A program made the translations under genes and the position numbers. A stretch of 64,000 nucleotides of DNA from Adineta vaga. Taxonomy: Eukaryota > Rotifera. The stretch is from contig CP075493.1 of the NCBI GenBank assembly GCA_021613535.1, forward strand, positions 15,252,001-15,316,000. The letters are read 5' to 3'. Below the pieces are notes generated by a model that had not been told where the DNA came from, did not search any database, and saw only the letters and a program-made list of their open reading frames with translations. Of this stretch, positions 24,383 to 34,481 are shown piece by piece. Position 1 is the first letter of the stretch. Each line of letters begins with the position of its first letter.

Positions 24383-25144
24383 AATGGCGAACTAGTATAC
24401 GCAGTCCACACTCTAAAGGAGCGTCTTGACCTTCGTCCGTCTATTGAAGAACTTAATGAGATTTCATGGCCTAAGTTTTTAGCTCAAGACATTGTTACGA
24501 ATGCTGCTTGGGACATATTATTTAAAGAATGGAGCGAATATCAAGTAGTGATCGTGAGTAGCGATAAAAGCAAGCTCATAGGTGTTGGATTAACAGTCCC
24601 AATACATTGGGATGGTAGTATAGAAACATTACCTTCCGGCTGGGAAGCTGCTACTCAACAAGGATTAGACGATCTAACTGCTGGGAAGAAGCCTACAGCA
24701 CTCTCTGCATTCGCAATTATGGTAGAACCCCAAATGCAGAAGCAGGGCATTAGTGCGCTTATTCTTAAAACAATACTAAAAGTAAGTTACCAGCATGGTT
24801 TCCATTCGTTTGCTGTCAACGTCCGTCCAATTCTCAAGACCAGATATCCGTTGATTCCTGTTGAAAAATACGCCCAGTGGACAAACGACAATGAAGAACC
24901 ATTTGATCCTTGGATACGAGTGCATTTCCGAGCAGGTGCAAAAGTCGTATGTGTTTCACCACATGCCGTCATTGTGAAAGGAACGGTTATTCAGTGGAAG
25001 GAATGGACTGACATGGAATTTCCTGATGATGGACAATATATAGTTAGCGGTGCTCTGACACCTATTACTATAGATCACAAACATGACCTCGGCATTTACT
25101 TCGAGCCCGCTGTCTGGATGATTCACTCTATCAATCCTTCTTGA
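24383..25144 (+). CDS. GNAT-family N-acetyltransferase, bacterial-like
   Basis: An acceptor at 24381-24382 opens a frame that runs to the stop at 25144 (253 codons), beginning N-G-E-L-V-Y-A-V-H. A short first exon is likely. ATG 24177 to 24200 (eight codons before GTAAAAAG) would join in phase, but this is only one possibility. The body has a GNAT layout: a strand ending in FAIMVEPQMQKQGISALIL, with Q-x-x-G-I-S as the acetyl-CoA-binding Q/R-x-x-G-x-G/A-like loop, followed by a helix and the strands FAVNVRP, DPWIRVHFRAGAK and PHAVIVKGT. The Y-P-L-x-P-x-E-x-Y and D-P-W-x-R-V-H pattern is typical of actinobacterial and fungal GNATs, suggesting horizontal gain. Substrate is unknown. Confidence 0.75.
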   Translation, partial: NGELVYAVHTLKERLDLRPSIEELNEISWPKFLAQDIVTNAAWDILFKEWSEYQVVIVSSDKSKLIGVGLTVPIHWDGSIETLPSGWEAATQQGLDDLTAGKKPTALSAFAIMVEPQMQKQGISALILKTILKVSYQHGFHSFAVNVRPILKTRYPLIPVEKYAQWTNDNEEPFDPWIRVHFRAGAKVVCVSPHAVIVKGTVIQWKEWTDMEFPDDGQYIVSGALTPITIDHKHDLGIYFEPAVWMIHSINPS

Positions 25145-25253
25145 TGTAGAAGGTAGACAAACATATTCGATCGTACTGGCATATTCGGATATTTTATCGC
25201 ACATGACGAATTTCATTTTTTTCACGTACTTTTTTTGTGCTACTCATACTACA

Positions 25254-25300
25254 GATGAGGGCGTAGGTGTTAGATAGATTTAGTGCCCATATCCACACCC
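25254..25300. repeat. Telomere-like hairpin 5 (short)
   Basis: Arms GATGAGGGCGTAGGTGT and ATCCACACCC. The loop begins TTAGATAGAT, as in the hairpins at 36592 and (inverted) 33532. About 110 nt after the GNAT stop codon. Confidence 0.65.
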
Positions 25301-28227
25301 GGGTAGACCCGGTTCCAACGAATTTTTACGCATTAGGAACTTTTAAAATATTTTTGCTCTTTCTCAATAAAAAGTCACTATAAAAATTCTTAGATATGTA
25401 GGATGCATTAGTCATAGACAAAGGCGACTTAAAAGCAACGCCGTACATCAGAAGAACAATTACAACATTTTAATAAAAAATGTGTTATAAACTTGAGCGT
25501 AATTTAAATCCGGGACCGGATCCGGAAATTGTTGGACCCGACGAGCTCTAGCATACAATCCTTTTTCTCATCCTTACAACATAGATTTGTCCGAAACCAT
25601 TTTGAATACAATTTTCAAAAGGATTTCAAATTCATTGCAAAGTACGAAATTTCTATTTGGTCTCATATAAAACCGTTTCTGTTTTCAGTATATCGCTTTC
25701 TGGTGGTTTATGTGCATTTATATTCGTTGAATGCATTTATGGAAAGTCTTGTTGTATGGCCTTCTTATTAAGGAATGGATAGATTTTGCTTGAATCGAAT
25801 CAAATAACAAAAATTGCATTGAGTCAAATTCGAAGAGTTAGAAGAATGTATTATGATTATTGCACCGTTGGATTCACAATAACTGATCTATTTCGTTTGA
25901 AAAAATAGGCAAACAATTACGTTGAACCACTGTTGTAGAAAGATCTCTGCTCGTCATCCGAACGACACTCGATGATTTTCAATTAATTTACTCGATTTAA
26001 ACAAATTCTCTTGACCTATTCGTAATTGTTGAGTCTGTCATAAGGTTATCACATGCTCAGCAATACAATGTGAAATAATAGATATTTTTTGGAAATCTTG
26101 GAAAATCTGAAAACCGAAGAGAATTCTAAACAATTTTGGAAAATATGAATTAATCTAGAAACTTTAAAAATGGTGTTCATAACGCACATGATCAGTTGTG
26201 AACCGAGAAAATAAACATGTGATATTAAATTATTATCTGAAATTAAAGCTTATTTTCAGTCTGAAAACAAAAATAGAGTATTTATTTATATAACACATCT
26301 GCTGACTAAATTATCCCATCACAATCAGACTAATGTTCTACCTCTAATATAAAAAAGTAATTTGTTAAATCATTGAAGAGGTTTCGTCGGTCTTGCTTTA
26401 AAGTCTTAATTGTTTGATAAAATAAAGTGCTTAATTAGAAAAAAGTAATCTGTAGAGATTATTTTGTCGTTCTGTAGAGTTTAGATAATAATGTACATCA
26501 AAAGAAATTCTCTAATATAATGTCTGTGCCTGTCGTTCAATCTAAAAATAATGACGATGAACGTCATAGTGTTTACGCTTATATGAAAAATGAGATAATT
26601 AGATTTTTAACGGAAATTTGTTTTTCTTGCAACTATCTTGACAGTTTAAGTACTGGTAAGTGAATGTCTCCACTTTTAAACATCGTCTATTGAAATACAT
26701 TCATTATTTTGAAAACGTTTTGTTTTTAAACTGATAGAAAACTAAGTGATCACTTGATTCGATAAATTCACATACATATTTTGAAAGTTACAGTCTCATG
26801 CGTATACATATAGTTTATATTTTCGATATATCTATACCACATTATTGGTTAGTAACATAGTATAGTAATATCCTTTCTACATCTCTTTCAATATCTAATT
26901 CGAATTGACACAAGAATACTCACTGATAACAACGATTTTATAGAATAAACAAATTACAATTAGACATAAAAAATATTTGTTTTCTTATGTTTTTCTGATC
27001 AAAGAAGTAACCACAAATTATCAGAATAACTATCCCTTGTTTTCGGATAGATCTTTTAAAGAACTGATATTTTGTTTCTTTGTAAAGTATAAAATTTAGC
27101 ACTATAGTATTGCTCATTGATAGGAGCGTATCAAAATATCATATCATATGTTAAGAGAGAAAACAAATCGATTCTCATAATACTGCCGTCTTAAGTGATT
27201 TATGTGAAAGAAGTTATCCTATTTTTGTTATTTAAAATAAATCATGGCCATTTTATATATTGAGATAGCATAAAAAGAATTAAATTACGTTGCGTATCAT
27301 TCACAGCCGCAAAGTAAAAGAATTTAATTGTTTCATATATTCGTATATTCCATTTAACATTAGCTGATATAATTAAATATTTGGTGAGTACTTTTATAAA
27401 TGTAAAGTAGATCATGGTTTCGGCTCATCAGTATAGTTCAAAGTATTTTCTTTCTTGATATATTTATAGAGTGATTAAAACTAGTTATATGGTGATAAAA
27501 TATTTTCCAGAAAAACTATCTAATTCATTTCTCATCAACATAGAATCAAGTTGTAATGTCGTCTTATTGTTATATCACATTTTGAAAAATTTATGTGATG
27601 TGTATTTATGTTTGATACTGAGTGATACATATTTGTTAATGAATATCCAAACAGATCATCGATGCTTGCCTCGCAGGCAGACATCAACTATATAATCTTT
27701 GAACGTCACGTAAGTCAATCAAGACAATGGGAATAGAGAGGTCGCTTATCTGCTAATTCTGTTTCATAAAAATTTCCCTAAAATTATACTTTCACAAAAA
27801 GACATAGAATCATTAAAAGTTTTCTGAAGTATATATAATCGGAAAATGATGTTTTGTTCCACTTTGCTCTTCCGAACTCGGCAAAAAAGAAAAATGGTGA
27901 AGTTCAACTAAATAAGCAGATTGTTTGGGATTAAATACTCGCTGATAGTTCATAGTTGACATATTGAGTTACTCAGTGATAAAACTATAGATGTGAATTT
28001 AGAGAACACTGATATCCACACTCTCTAACACTTAAGCAATGAATCAGTAAAATTTTTTCCCTAATTTTGGTATTTTTTTTATGTGAGTGGATGTGAGTAC
28101 CGCACTACTCTATAAATCTACCATCTCAAGATATGGTATCTTCTTATGGAAATCTTTTTCTCAGCAGAATCTATATTAATATTTGTTAATTATAGAATTG
28201 TTTTAATAAAACTTCTTTTTTTTCGTT
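25301..28227. other. Long stretch without a supported gene
   Basis: Very AT-rich. One candidate first exon at 26520-26655 (ATG, 45 codons, ending ACTG before GTAAGTGAATG) has plausible codon use, but no convincing following exon was found. Paired GC-rich bits near 25300 (GACCCGGTTCCAACG) and 25530 (GTTGGACCCGAC) may be ends of a small element. Confidence 0.4.
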
Positions 28228-29226
28228 ATGTCGACATTCAATAATACTACCACATCAACAATGGCTCCTTTCATTCCTACTACTCGACCTATTCAATTTA
28301 GTATTTTATTAACATTTGCAATCTTTTCTTTACCATGCTCTATTTTTGTTCTTCACCATTTCTTATCAAAAAAAATTCTTTATCGTGCTGTCAACAATCA
28401 TGTTATTATTCTTTTGCTTATGAGTAATTGTCTTCAAACTCTAACTGATGTTCCAGTGCAGCTCAGTTACTATCTGTTAGGTATAAATTGGCCCCTGACA
28501 CTCAGTTATTGTTATTACTTTTATTTTATTGATTTTTATCTATTTACAACATGCTTTTTACTTTTAAGCTGGTCATCATTTGAACGACATATTTTGATTT
28601 TTCATGGATATGTCTTCAACACACATCGTAAACGTGTAATTTATCATTATATTCCTTTAATATTTTGCATAACTTATCCAATGATTTATTATGTTTACTT
28701 TATATTTTTCTATCCATGTGTGAATTACTATGATGAATATACATCATATTGTGTTCCAGCGTGTTATTTGAGAACAAATGCTGTGATGGCTTTGTATGAA
28801 CAGATTGTTCATGGATTTGCTTTAATGTTTATTATCTTCATTTTCAATGTAATATTATTTGTTCGAGTAGTTCAACACAAAACTCGAATGGGTAGACAAA
28901 TGACATGGAAAAAGAATCGTAAGATGGCAGTGCAATTATTTAGCATGTGTTTTTTGTTTTTCCTAACGAATACCGGTTATTTTGTCGTTCAAATAGGACA
29001 AATGCTATATGATCCAAACTTTGGAGTAAGTTTCAGTCAATGGGCGATTCCAATAGCTATGAGTATGCCTCCACTCTTTCCATTTGTATGTCTTAGTACT
29101 TTGGATGATTTACATGCCAAACTGCAAAAAGTAATTCATTGGCGAAATCGTCGTATCGTAGTACCTATTACAGGCACACAATTACGACAAGTGCCAATGA
29201 CAAATTCGAGACGTCATAATGTCTAG
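28228..29226 (+). CDS. Rhodopsin-like 7TM receptor (ERH variant)
   Basis: Intronless, 332 aa, ATG 28228. Seven hydrophobic segments: about 25-47, 57-80, 93-115, 135-160, 190-215, 235-258 and 268-290. The E/DRY box at the end of TM3 reads SFERHILIFH, so Arg is kept but Tyr is replaced by His. The C-terminal tail is basic, and the N-terminus has N-linked glycosylation sites (NNTT). Close in style to the receptors at 38185-39162 and 59482-60435, which share E-R-H-I-L and the Arg-rich loop. Ligand is unknown. An AATAAA-type signal lies about 200 nt past the stop. Confidence 0.85.
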   Translation: MSTFNNTTTSTMAPFIPTTRPIQFSILLTFAIFSLPCSIFVLHHFLSKKILYRAVNNHVIILLLMSNCLQTLTDVPVQLSYYLLGINWPLTLSYCYYFYFIDFYLFTTCFLLLSWSSFERHILIFHGYVFNTHRKRVIYHYIPLIFCITYPMIYYVYFIFFYPCVNYYDEYTSYCVPACYLRTNAVMALYEQIVHGFALMFIIFIFNVILFVRVVQHKTRMGRQMTWKKNRKMAVQLFSMCFLFFLTNTGYFVVQIGQMLYDPNFGVSFSQWAIPIAMSMPPLFPFVCLSTLDDLHAKLQKVIHWRNRRIVVPITGTQLRQVPMTNSRRHNV

Positions 29227-29254
29227 AAAATAGTTCTCTCGATGTCTCAATTAT

Positions 29255-29268
29255 GCACACCCTCTTGA
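29255..29268. repeat. Telomere-like half element
   Basis: Single C-rich arm GCACACCCTCTTGA, 29 nt after the receptor stop codon. Weak by itself; noted for its position. Confidence 0.35.
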
Positions 29269-29873
29269 TCGATGTTGTTTCTGTGATTTTAATGACAATA
29301 TTATTTATTTATATTTCATATGTATAATTAGTTTTCTTGTACATTGCATACATTTAAACTATACTCAGTATTTGCTGTTGTTATTGTTAAGTGTGTCGTT
29401 TATTGTTCGATGTTGCTTACAACAAATAAACATTATTGATTAAATTCTAAAGCTATGAATCGGCGTATAATTTCAAGTTTAAGTATTCAGTTTATTTTCA
29501 CAACAACAATAATAAAATAACAATTACATTTTCTTATCACAAAAATATTAAACTAATATAAAGAGACACTTATTCTATGCTTTTCAAACATAAAAATATC
29601 AATTCTTGATATTGTTTTATATTAATATTCTCGCACATAAGCGAAAAAAAGATATCTTAATATATTCATATAAACAGCATGTAGCTTAGGACTTAATAAA
29701 CAATAGAAAAGAATCCTTAGATTTTGTTAAATAATTTTAGTTTGAAACAGTTAACTCTAACTCATAACTCAATCATCAATTAATCAATCAAGAACATATT
29801 GTATGTGTATTAAAAATTGTTATAATTTTATGCAAAAGCTCTTTTTTAGATGTGAATATATTCGAAGTAGAAA

Positions 29874-30505
29874 ATGTATATGGATTATATTTTCAAGTAT
29901 TACTGTTATTTTGAGCATATTAATGCTGATATGATTGTTGATGAAAACGATGATTCTCTTATCATTTGTGATCTAGGGAACGAACGAGTCAACCAATGGT
30001 CTCCTCGAAATAGTAGTAATATCCAGACTATCATTACAAATATTGTATGTACTGGCCTAGCAGTAGACCGTAACGGAGATGTTTATGTTTCTGACAAATA
30101 GGTACAAAAAGTAAGCCGTTGGAGACAAACAGATATGAGTGAAACAATAGTCGCAGGTGGAAACCGAAGAGGAAGTAATTTAAATCAACTACATTCTACT
30201 AGCCGTATCGCTGTCGATCAAGACCTATCAGTTTATGTAGCTGATGCTAATAATCATCATTTCCTCTGGGAATTATTGTCGATCATTAAGGTAATATTTT
30301 TGTAATTGATACTGAAAACGATCGAATCTTGTATTGGCCGGCAGATGCAAGAAAATGTGTGATTGTAGCCGGTGGTAATGAAAGAGGATATGAAGAAAAA
30401 CAACTCTCTCTCTTCCCAGTGATTTAACATTCGATCAAGAAGGTCATCTCTATGTCTTCGATACATATAACCATCGAGTACACAAAAATTATTCTAATGA
30501 CTAAT
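29874..30505 (+). pseudogene. NHL-repeat protein remnant
   Basis: NHL-type strands are visible in changing frames: LIICDLGNERVNQW, GLAVDRNGDVYVSD followed by an in-frame TAG near 30099, SETIVAGGNRRGSNLNQL, IAVDQDLSVYVADANNHH, then after a frame change GNIFVIDTENDRILYW, CVIVAGGNERGYEEKQL and LTFDQEGHLYVFDTYNHRV. At least one stop and two frameshifts break the gene. An intact gene would be a six-bladed extracellular propeller like the one at 47945-49088. Confidence 0.75.
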
Positions 30506-31326
30506 GTCAGTTTCGAGTATACCATTTTAAATCAATCTGAGGACCTCCATGAGAGTAAGTCACAGTTTATAGGTCATTTATTCGGTACTAGTCGACCTGC
30601 ATATATAGTAACAACGAATATGTATCGTGGATGAAACTCATAATCGGATCTCTAAAAGAACTGTGATCATTTGGCAAAAGACAGTGTTGAGAATAATATT
30701 GCCATATTTCTTGATTCCACTATGCTCACCAATCAATTAACACCTCGAATTCAATTTATTAATGAAATGAATGCAACATTAAATCAGTTTAAAAAGAGAC
30801 CACCGATTTTATTCGTCACGTTGTGATTCCTGTTGATAGCATAGTAGTTGGCTGTAATTCACTCGAAACAACACTACTCTCGTCTTTAGCTTGTTTCTAT
30901 TCTGAAACATGTGTGAAGTGCTCTTCGAAACCTTTTGAATTTGACCGTATGCGTATGGCAGATTTTATCAATTTAAAAATTACATGACAACGATTTTATA
31001 TGAATAATACTATTGAGACAATGGCATATGAAATGTTTATTGAATCATGGTCAACTAATATCTTCTATTTAAATACCTTCATCAGAAGAAAGTCACACAC
31101 ATTCATACTGATCACTAAATATTATTCATATCCACACCCTCAAATAAAACTTGACTGTTAAGCAAATTGATCAGTTTGCATATATGATTTTTTTGTGAAT
31201 AATATGTTCTTTATTGATGAAAATAATAAATGAGTTTGCTTTCTTTCAAAAAAGGTTGTAACAGGTGCGAATGAAGAGTAGGTGCTGGTTAAGATGTAAG
31301 ATGAATATGTCATTCATTTATCTAAA
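30506..31326. other. Intergenic; decayed coding traces
   Basis: Traces of an open frame (LDSTMLTNQLTPRIQFINEM near 30710-30770) end at stops and match nothing I know. A telomere-like half arm TCCACACCCTCAA lies at 31131-31143. Confidence 0.4.
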
Positions 31327-31899
31327 TTAAATAATTTTAACTTGTTCTAATTTCATAAATATATAACCAGCTGCAATACCAATAAAATATTCTGTCCAAT
31401 AGAATGTTCGAAAAATAGCATTCACAAATATTAACAAAACAATCATATATTTATTGTCGACGAAAAGAGCAGGAGTAAATACTGTTGTTCCATTAGGATT
31501 TTTGTAATTATTATATAAATAAACTATATAAAATACGAAAGATTCCGATAGAAGAAATGTTTGTAATGGTTTTAATATAGATAAAAATAATATCATGAAA
31601 ATACCAAATAATAAACAAATAAAATATTTTTTTCGATCATTCAAATACATATATTCATATTCTAATGATTTAGAATATATCACAAATAAGACTAATTCAT
31701 ACCAATATGATACAGATAATATATCACCAAAATATAAATATGATATTAATCTTGTATATATAGAAGTTGAATTTAGGAAATAAGAATAAATAAAAAATGA
31801 TGACCAAAATGTACTAATAATTCCCGTTATTAAATAAATTGAAAAAAGTCCTTTTGTAATATATGGTAATTCAGAGAACCATTGCTGAATATATATCAT
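31327..31899 (-). CDS. Divergent derlin-like ER membrane protein
   Basis: 190 aa, multi-pass. The start Q-Q-W-F-S-E-L-P-Y-I-T-K matches the derlin N-terminus (W-F-x-x-x-P-P-I-T-R). LISYLYFGD aligns with the first-loop L-x-x-F-L-Y-F-G motif, and FIGIAAGYIFMKLE with the last helix (G-I-x-x-G-H-x-Y-x-F-L-E). Derlins form retrotranslocation channels for ER-associated degradation and are catalytically dead rhomboid relatives. Here the W of the family W-R motif is replaced (I-Y-T-R-L) and the cytosolic tail that usually binds p97 is missing; known derlins are about 230-260 aa. Could be a derived paralogue or a decaying copy. Confidence 0.68.
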   Translation of the reverse strand: MIYIQQWFSELPYITKGLFSIYLITGIISTFWSSFFIYSYFLNSTSIYTRLISYLYFGDILSVSYWYELVLFVIYSKSLEYEYMYLNDRKKYFICLLFGIFMILFLSILKPLQTFLLSESFVFYIVYLYNNYKNPNGTTVFTPALFVDNKYMIVLLIFVNAIFRTFYWTEYFIGIAAGYIFMKLEQVKII

Positions 31900-32888
31900 A
31901 ATACTGAACTATTTTGTAAACGTTTGTAATTTAAACCACCGTTTTATCCAATAATTAATGGTATTTCCTAATACGTAAACAACATGAGTATTCAAAAAAA
32001 TACCTACGTTATATATAGTTGCAATTTGCTTGCTGATGCTTTGTTGTTTTTCTCTTCACACATGAATACGAGCGAAAATCACGCCGTTTACTTCCGAATC
32101 ATTAAACAGAACGTAGAGTAATAACAACTGTAATATAATACAGGACGAAAAAAAATCTATATGCAGCTGTAAGTATTCTTCTTTTCTCTCGCATACTGCC
32201 CTTTCCTTCTCTTTCGTCATCATCCATAGAACAGAGTAGGGCTACGCATGGGATGGGACAATCCCATTCCATGGGATCAAATTTTATTTTCAAGCAATTT
32301 AATCTTAATAATGCCTTCGAACAATTCGTCATTTGTCGTTGAAAGTCCCCCTAATGTACATGAGATTGTAGACTTAACTACAACCACGTCTATACGTTGG
32401 AATATCTTTGGTATTTGGGCTAGAAAAATTCCTGGAACAGAGATATCTATGACGATACAGCGTGGCAGCGGTTGAACTTTTAGAAAATTCTTTTTACTTT
32501 TATCGAAAAAGTCCGTAATACTTGAAGTTATAGTTTTACGATGATTCAAATTAAAAAGAGACGTGGGTATGAGTGAAGGTGAGAGTTTCGGTGTCAGTTC
32601 ATGTCCTTCAGCAATACCCATACCCTCAAAAAATAACAGTCAATTGTGACAAATGTTACGTGTAGGTAAGTATTCAATCAACAAGAAATAGAATGACATG
32701 TTTTTACTGATATAAACAGAATAGATGTGGTAAACATACGCAAAAAAGAACAACATCGTGTACGTAATGCATCATCAATTAAATAAAAGAACATTTATTT
32801 TGAAAAATATAGTTTCTTTTGATTTTCGCTTTCAAATGGTAAAAATTAGAAAATCATTTCATTGATAGTCTATCATACAATTATCATT
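31900..32888. other. Intergenic, with transposon-end-like sequence and hairpin 6
   Basis: AGTAGGGCTACGCATGGGAT (32231-32250) resembles a hAT-type terminal repeat, followed by the palindrome GGGATGGGACAATCCCATTCC. No opposite end was found. The open frames here overlap these repeats. Confidence 0.4.
32561..32628. repeat. Telomere-like hairpin 6 (diverged)
   Basis: Arms ACGTGGGTATGAGTGAAGGTG and AATACCCATACCCTCAA with a loop of about 30 nt. The matching GGGTAT/ATACCC pair shows compensated change relative to TGTGGG. Confidence 0.55.
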
Positions 32889-33509
32889 ATGGCATTGATA
32901 CAACAATCACGTGACGCATTTATGCAAGGTATTGGACTTTTAGCTGCTAGTTTTAATTTAATTGGTGTTAATGCTTCGAATAATCAAATGAATTATCGTC
33001 CAATTGAACAATATTACTGTTCAGAATATCTTCATGATCAAATGGTAATTCGTCAATTTTATGTTTATGAAACTCTTATTCATCATAGTTTTGTTGTTTT
33101 TCAAACTGAGACAGGACAAACATTTAAAGTTCATTTAGTTGCTGATCGTATTCCAGAAGAATATTCACCGATTTATATTGAAATTAAACCTACGTATTGG
33201 AAACCTGATGGAAGACATACAAGACCATCAAATAGAAAAGCAATTGATTTAAAATCTTTTATTTTACAAGAAACACAAAATTTTGGTAATTATGAAGTTG
33301 GAATCAATGATTGTCGACATTTTGCTCGATCAGTAGCAGCATTTTTGACTGATGATACACTTTACGTAATCACACTAATATTTCCTCCATATTCACAGGA
33401 TTCAAATTATCTCTATACATATCCTATTAATAATATATCACAATATCCTATGAATACTTCATGGATTCCAACAAATTATATGTACAATACTTTTATGGCA
33501 CTTCAATAA
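32889..33509 (+). CDS. Unknown protein, possible papain-like (LRAT/PPPDE/NlpC type) fold
   Basis: 206 aa from ATG 32889; the longer open frame starts at a TTG. Two motifs stand out: H-H-S-F-V-V-F-Q-T-E-T-G (His on a strand) and, later, N-D-C-R-H-F-A-R-S-V-A (Cys at a helix start). A His strand and an N-D/N-C-x-H-F helix are the layout of circularly permuted papain folds such as LRAT and PPPDE. The fold suggestion is inference. The N-terminus has a hydrophobic stretch (GIGLLAASFNLIGV) that could be a membrane anchor. A telomere-like hairpin begins 23 nt after the stop. Confidence 0.65.
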   Translation: MALIQQSRDAFMQGIGLLAASFNLIGVNASNNQMNYRPIEQYYCSEYLHDQMVIRQFYVYETLIHHSFVVFQTETGQTFKVHLVADRIPEEYSPIYIEIKPTYWKPDGRHTRPSNRKAIDLKSFILQETQNFGNYEVGINDCRHFARSVAAFLTDDTLYVITLIFPPYSQDSNYLYTYPINNISQYPMNTSWIPTNYMYNTFMALQ

Positions 33510-33531
33510 AGATCAGAATGACTCAAGCAAA

Positions 33532-33581
33532 TTGAGGGTGTGGGTGTCACATTTATCTAAAACCCACACTCACATCCTCAA
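33532..33581. repeat. Telomere-like hairpin 7
   Basis: Arms TTGAGGGTGTGGGTGT and ACCCACACTCACATCCTCAA. The reverse-complement loop reads TTAGATAAAT, shared with the loops at 25254 and 36592. Begins 23 nt past the upstream stop codon. Confidence 0.85.
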
Positions 33582-33948
33582 GTGTCGGGATTAACATCGA
33601 TGCTCTTTATACATAAATATATTTTTCCGATTAATAATCATTCGTACAAGAGAAAATCATGCATTTTCTCTCGACACAAAGTCCCAAGAAATTTCTCGAG
33701 TAAATACATAGTAAGGATTTACCTAGTACAATAGAAGCTTACTATTTTCGTGTCTAATTTACATAAGTTTTAATCGCTATTCTATAGTCAATATAGATCG
33801 TGTTACATATATAAGTTAAAATCACTCTATATGAGTTTAATGGAAGTAAATTATCTTGATAGAATAGTATTTGAAATGAAAATCTTTAAGTAAATATACA
33901 ATCAATACTTTTATATCATCTTCAATCGTCATAATATCATTAGTTCAA

Positions 33949-34326
33949 ATGATGAGTAAAAATTGTCTAATTTCGATAATTATCTACTTGTTTCTTCAGC
34001 ATATATATATGCCGCAAGAATTCCAATTAGATGTAAGTGATATTCATGACAATATAAATATCGATTATTGTATGTTTACTATTTACTCTTGCATAGCTTC
34101 TGGTTCACAAAATAATTCAACATCAAAGATAATAACTATTTCATTGGTTGTTGGAATCCCTGTTTTATTTTGTTTTATAAGTCTTATCTTATATTATATC
34201 CGTCCACGAAAACAGGCAAAAGCTCAATTAATACGTCCAGTACCAATGAATACCATGCAATATCCATTACATAGTGCTTATTACATTCCAGAAAATCCTA
34301 TTCATGTTAACTCTCGAATTCAATAA
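33949..34326 (+). CDS. Small single-pass membrane protein, unknown
   Basis: 125 aa from ATG 33949. A hydrophobic N-terminus (CLISIIIYLFLQHIY) looks like a signal peptide. A short ectodomain with two Cys and N-glycosylation sites follows, then one strong membrane helix (about 64-86), a basic stop-transfer R-P-R-K, and a cytoplasmic tail rich in Pro and Tyr (M-N-T-M-Q-Y-P, S-A-Y-Y-I-P-E-N-P). No family recognised. The tail could carry sorting or SH3/WW-type short motifs, which is inference. Confidence 0.6.
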   Translation: MMSKNCLISIIIYLFLQHIYMPQEFQLDVSDIHDNINIDYCMFTIYSCIASGSQNNSTSKIITISLVVGIPVLFCFISLILYYIRPRKQAKAQLIRPVPMNTMQYPLHSAYYIPENPIHVNSRIQ

Positions 34327-34400
34327 AGACATCGTCTATGAATTGAAGAACTATTAAGATTACATATATGTTGACAAAGTTTAACCGAATGACGTTAGTT

Positions 34401-34453
34401 GGGCATGGGTGTGAGGATGTGGATAAGAGTAACAAGCTTATACCCATACCCTC
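34401..34453. repeat. Telomere-like hairpin 8
   Basis: Arms GGGCATGGGTGTGAGGATGTGG and CCCATACCCTC, with an inner ATAAG/CTTAT stem. Lies exactly between two convergent gene ends (stops at 34326 and 34482). Confidence 0.75.
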
Positions 34454-34481
34454 TGAATATCAGTACTCATTTTTATTTAGA

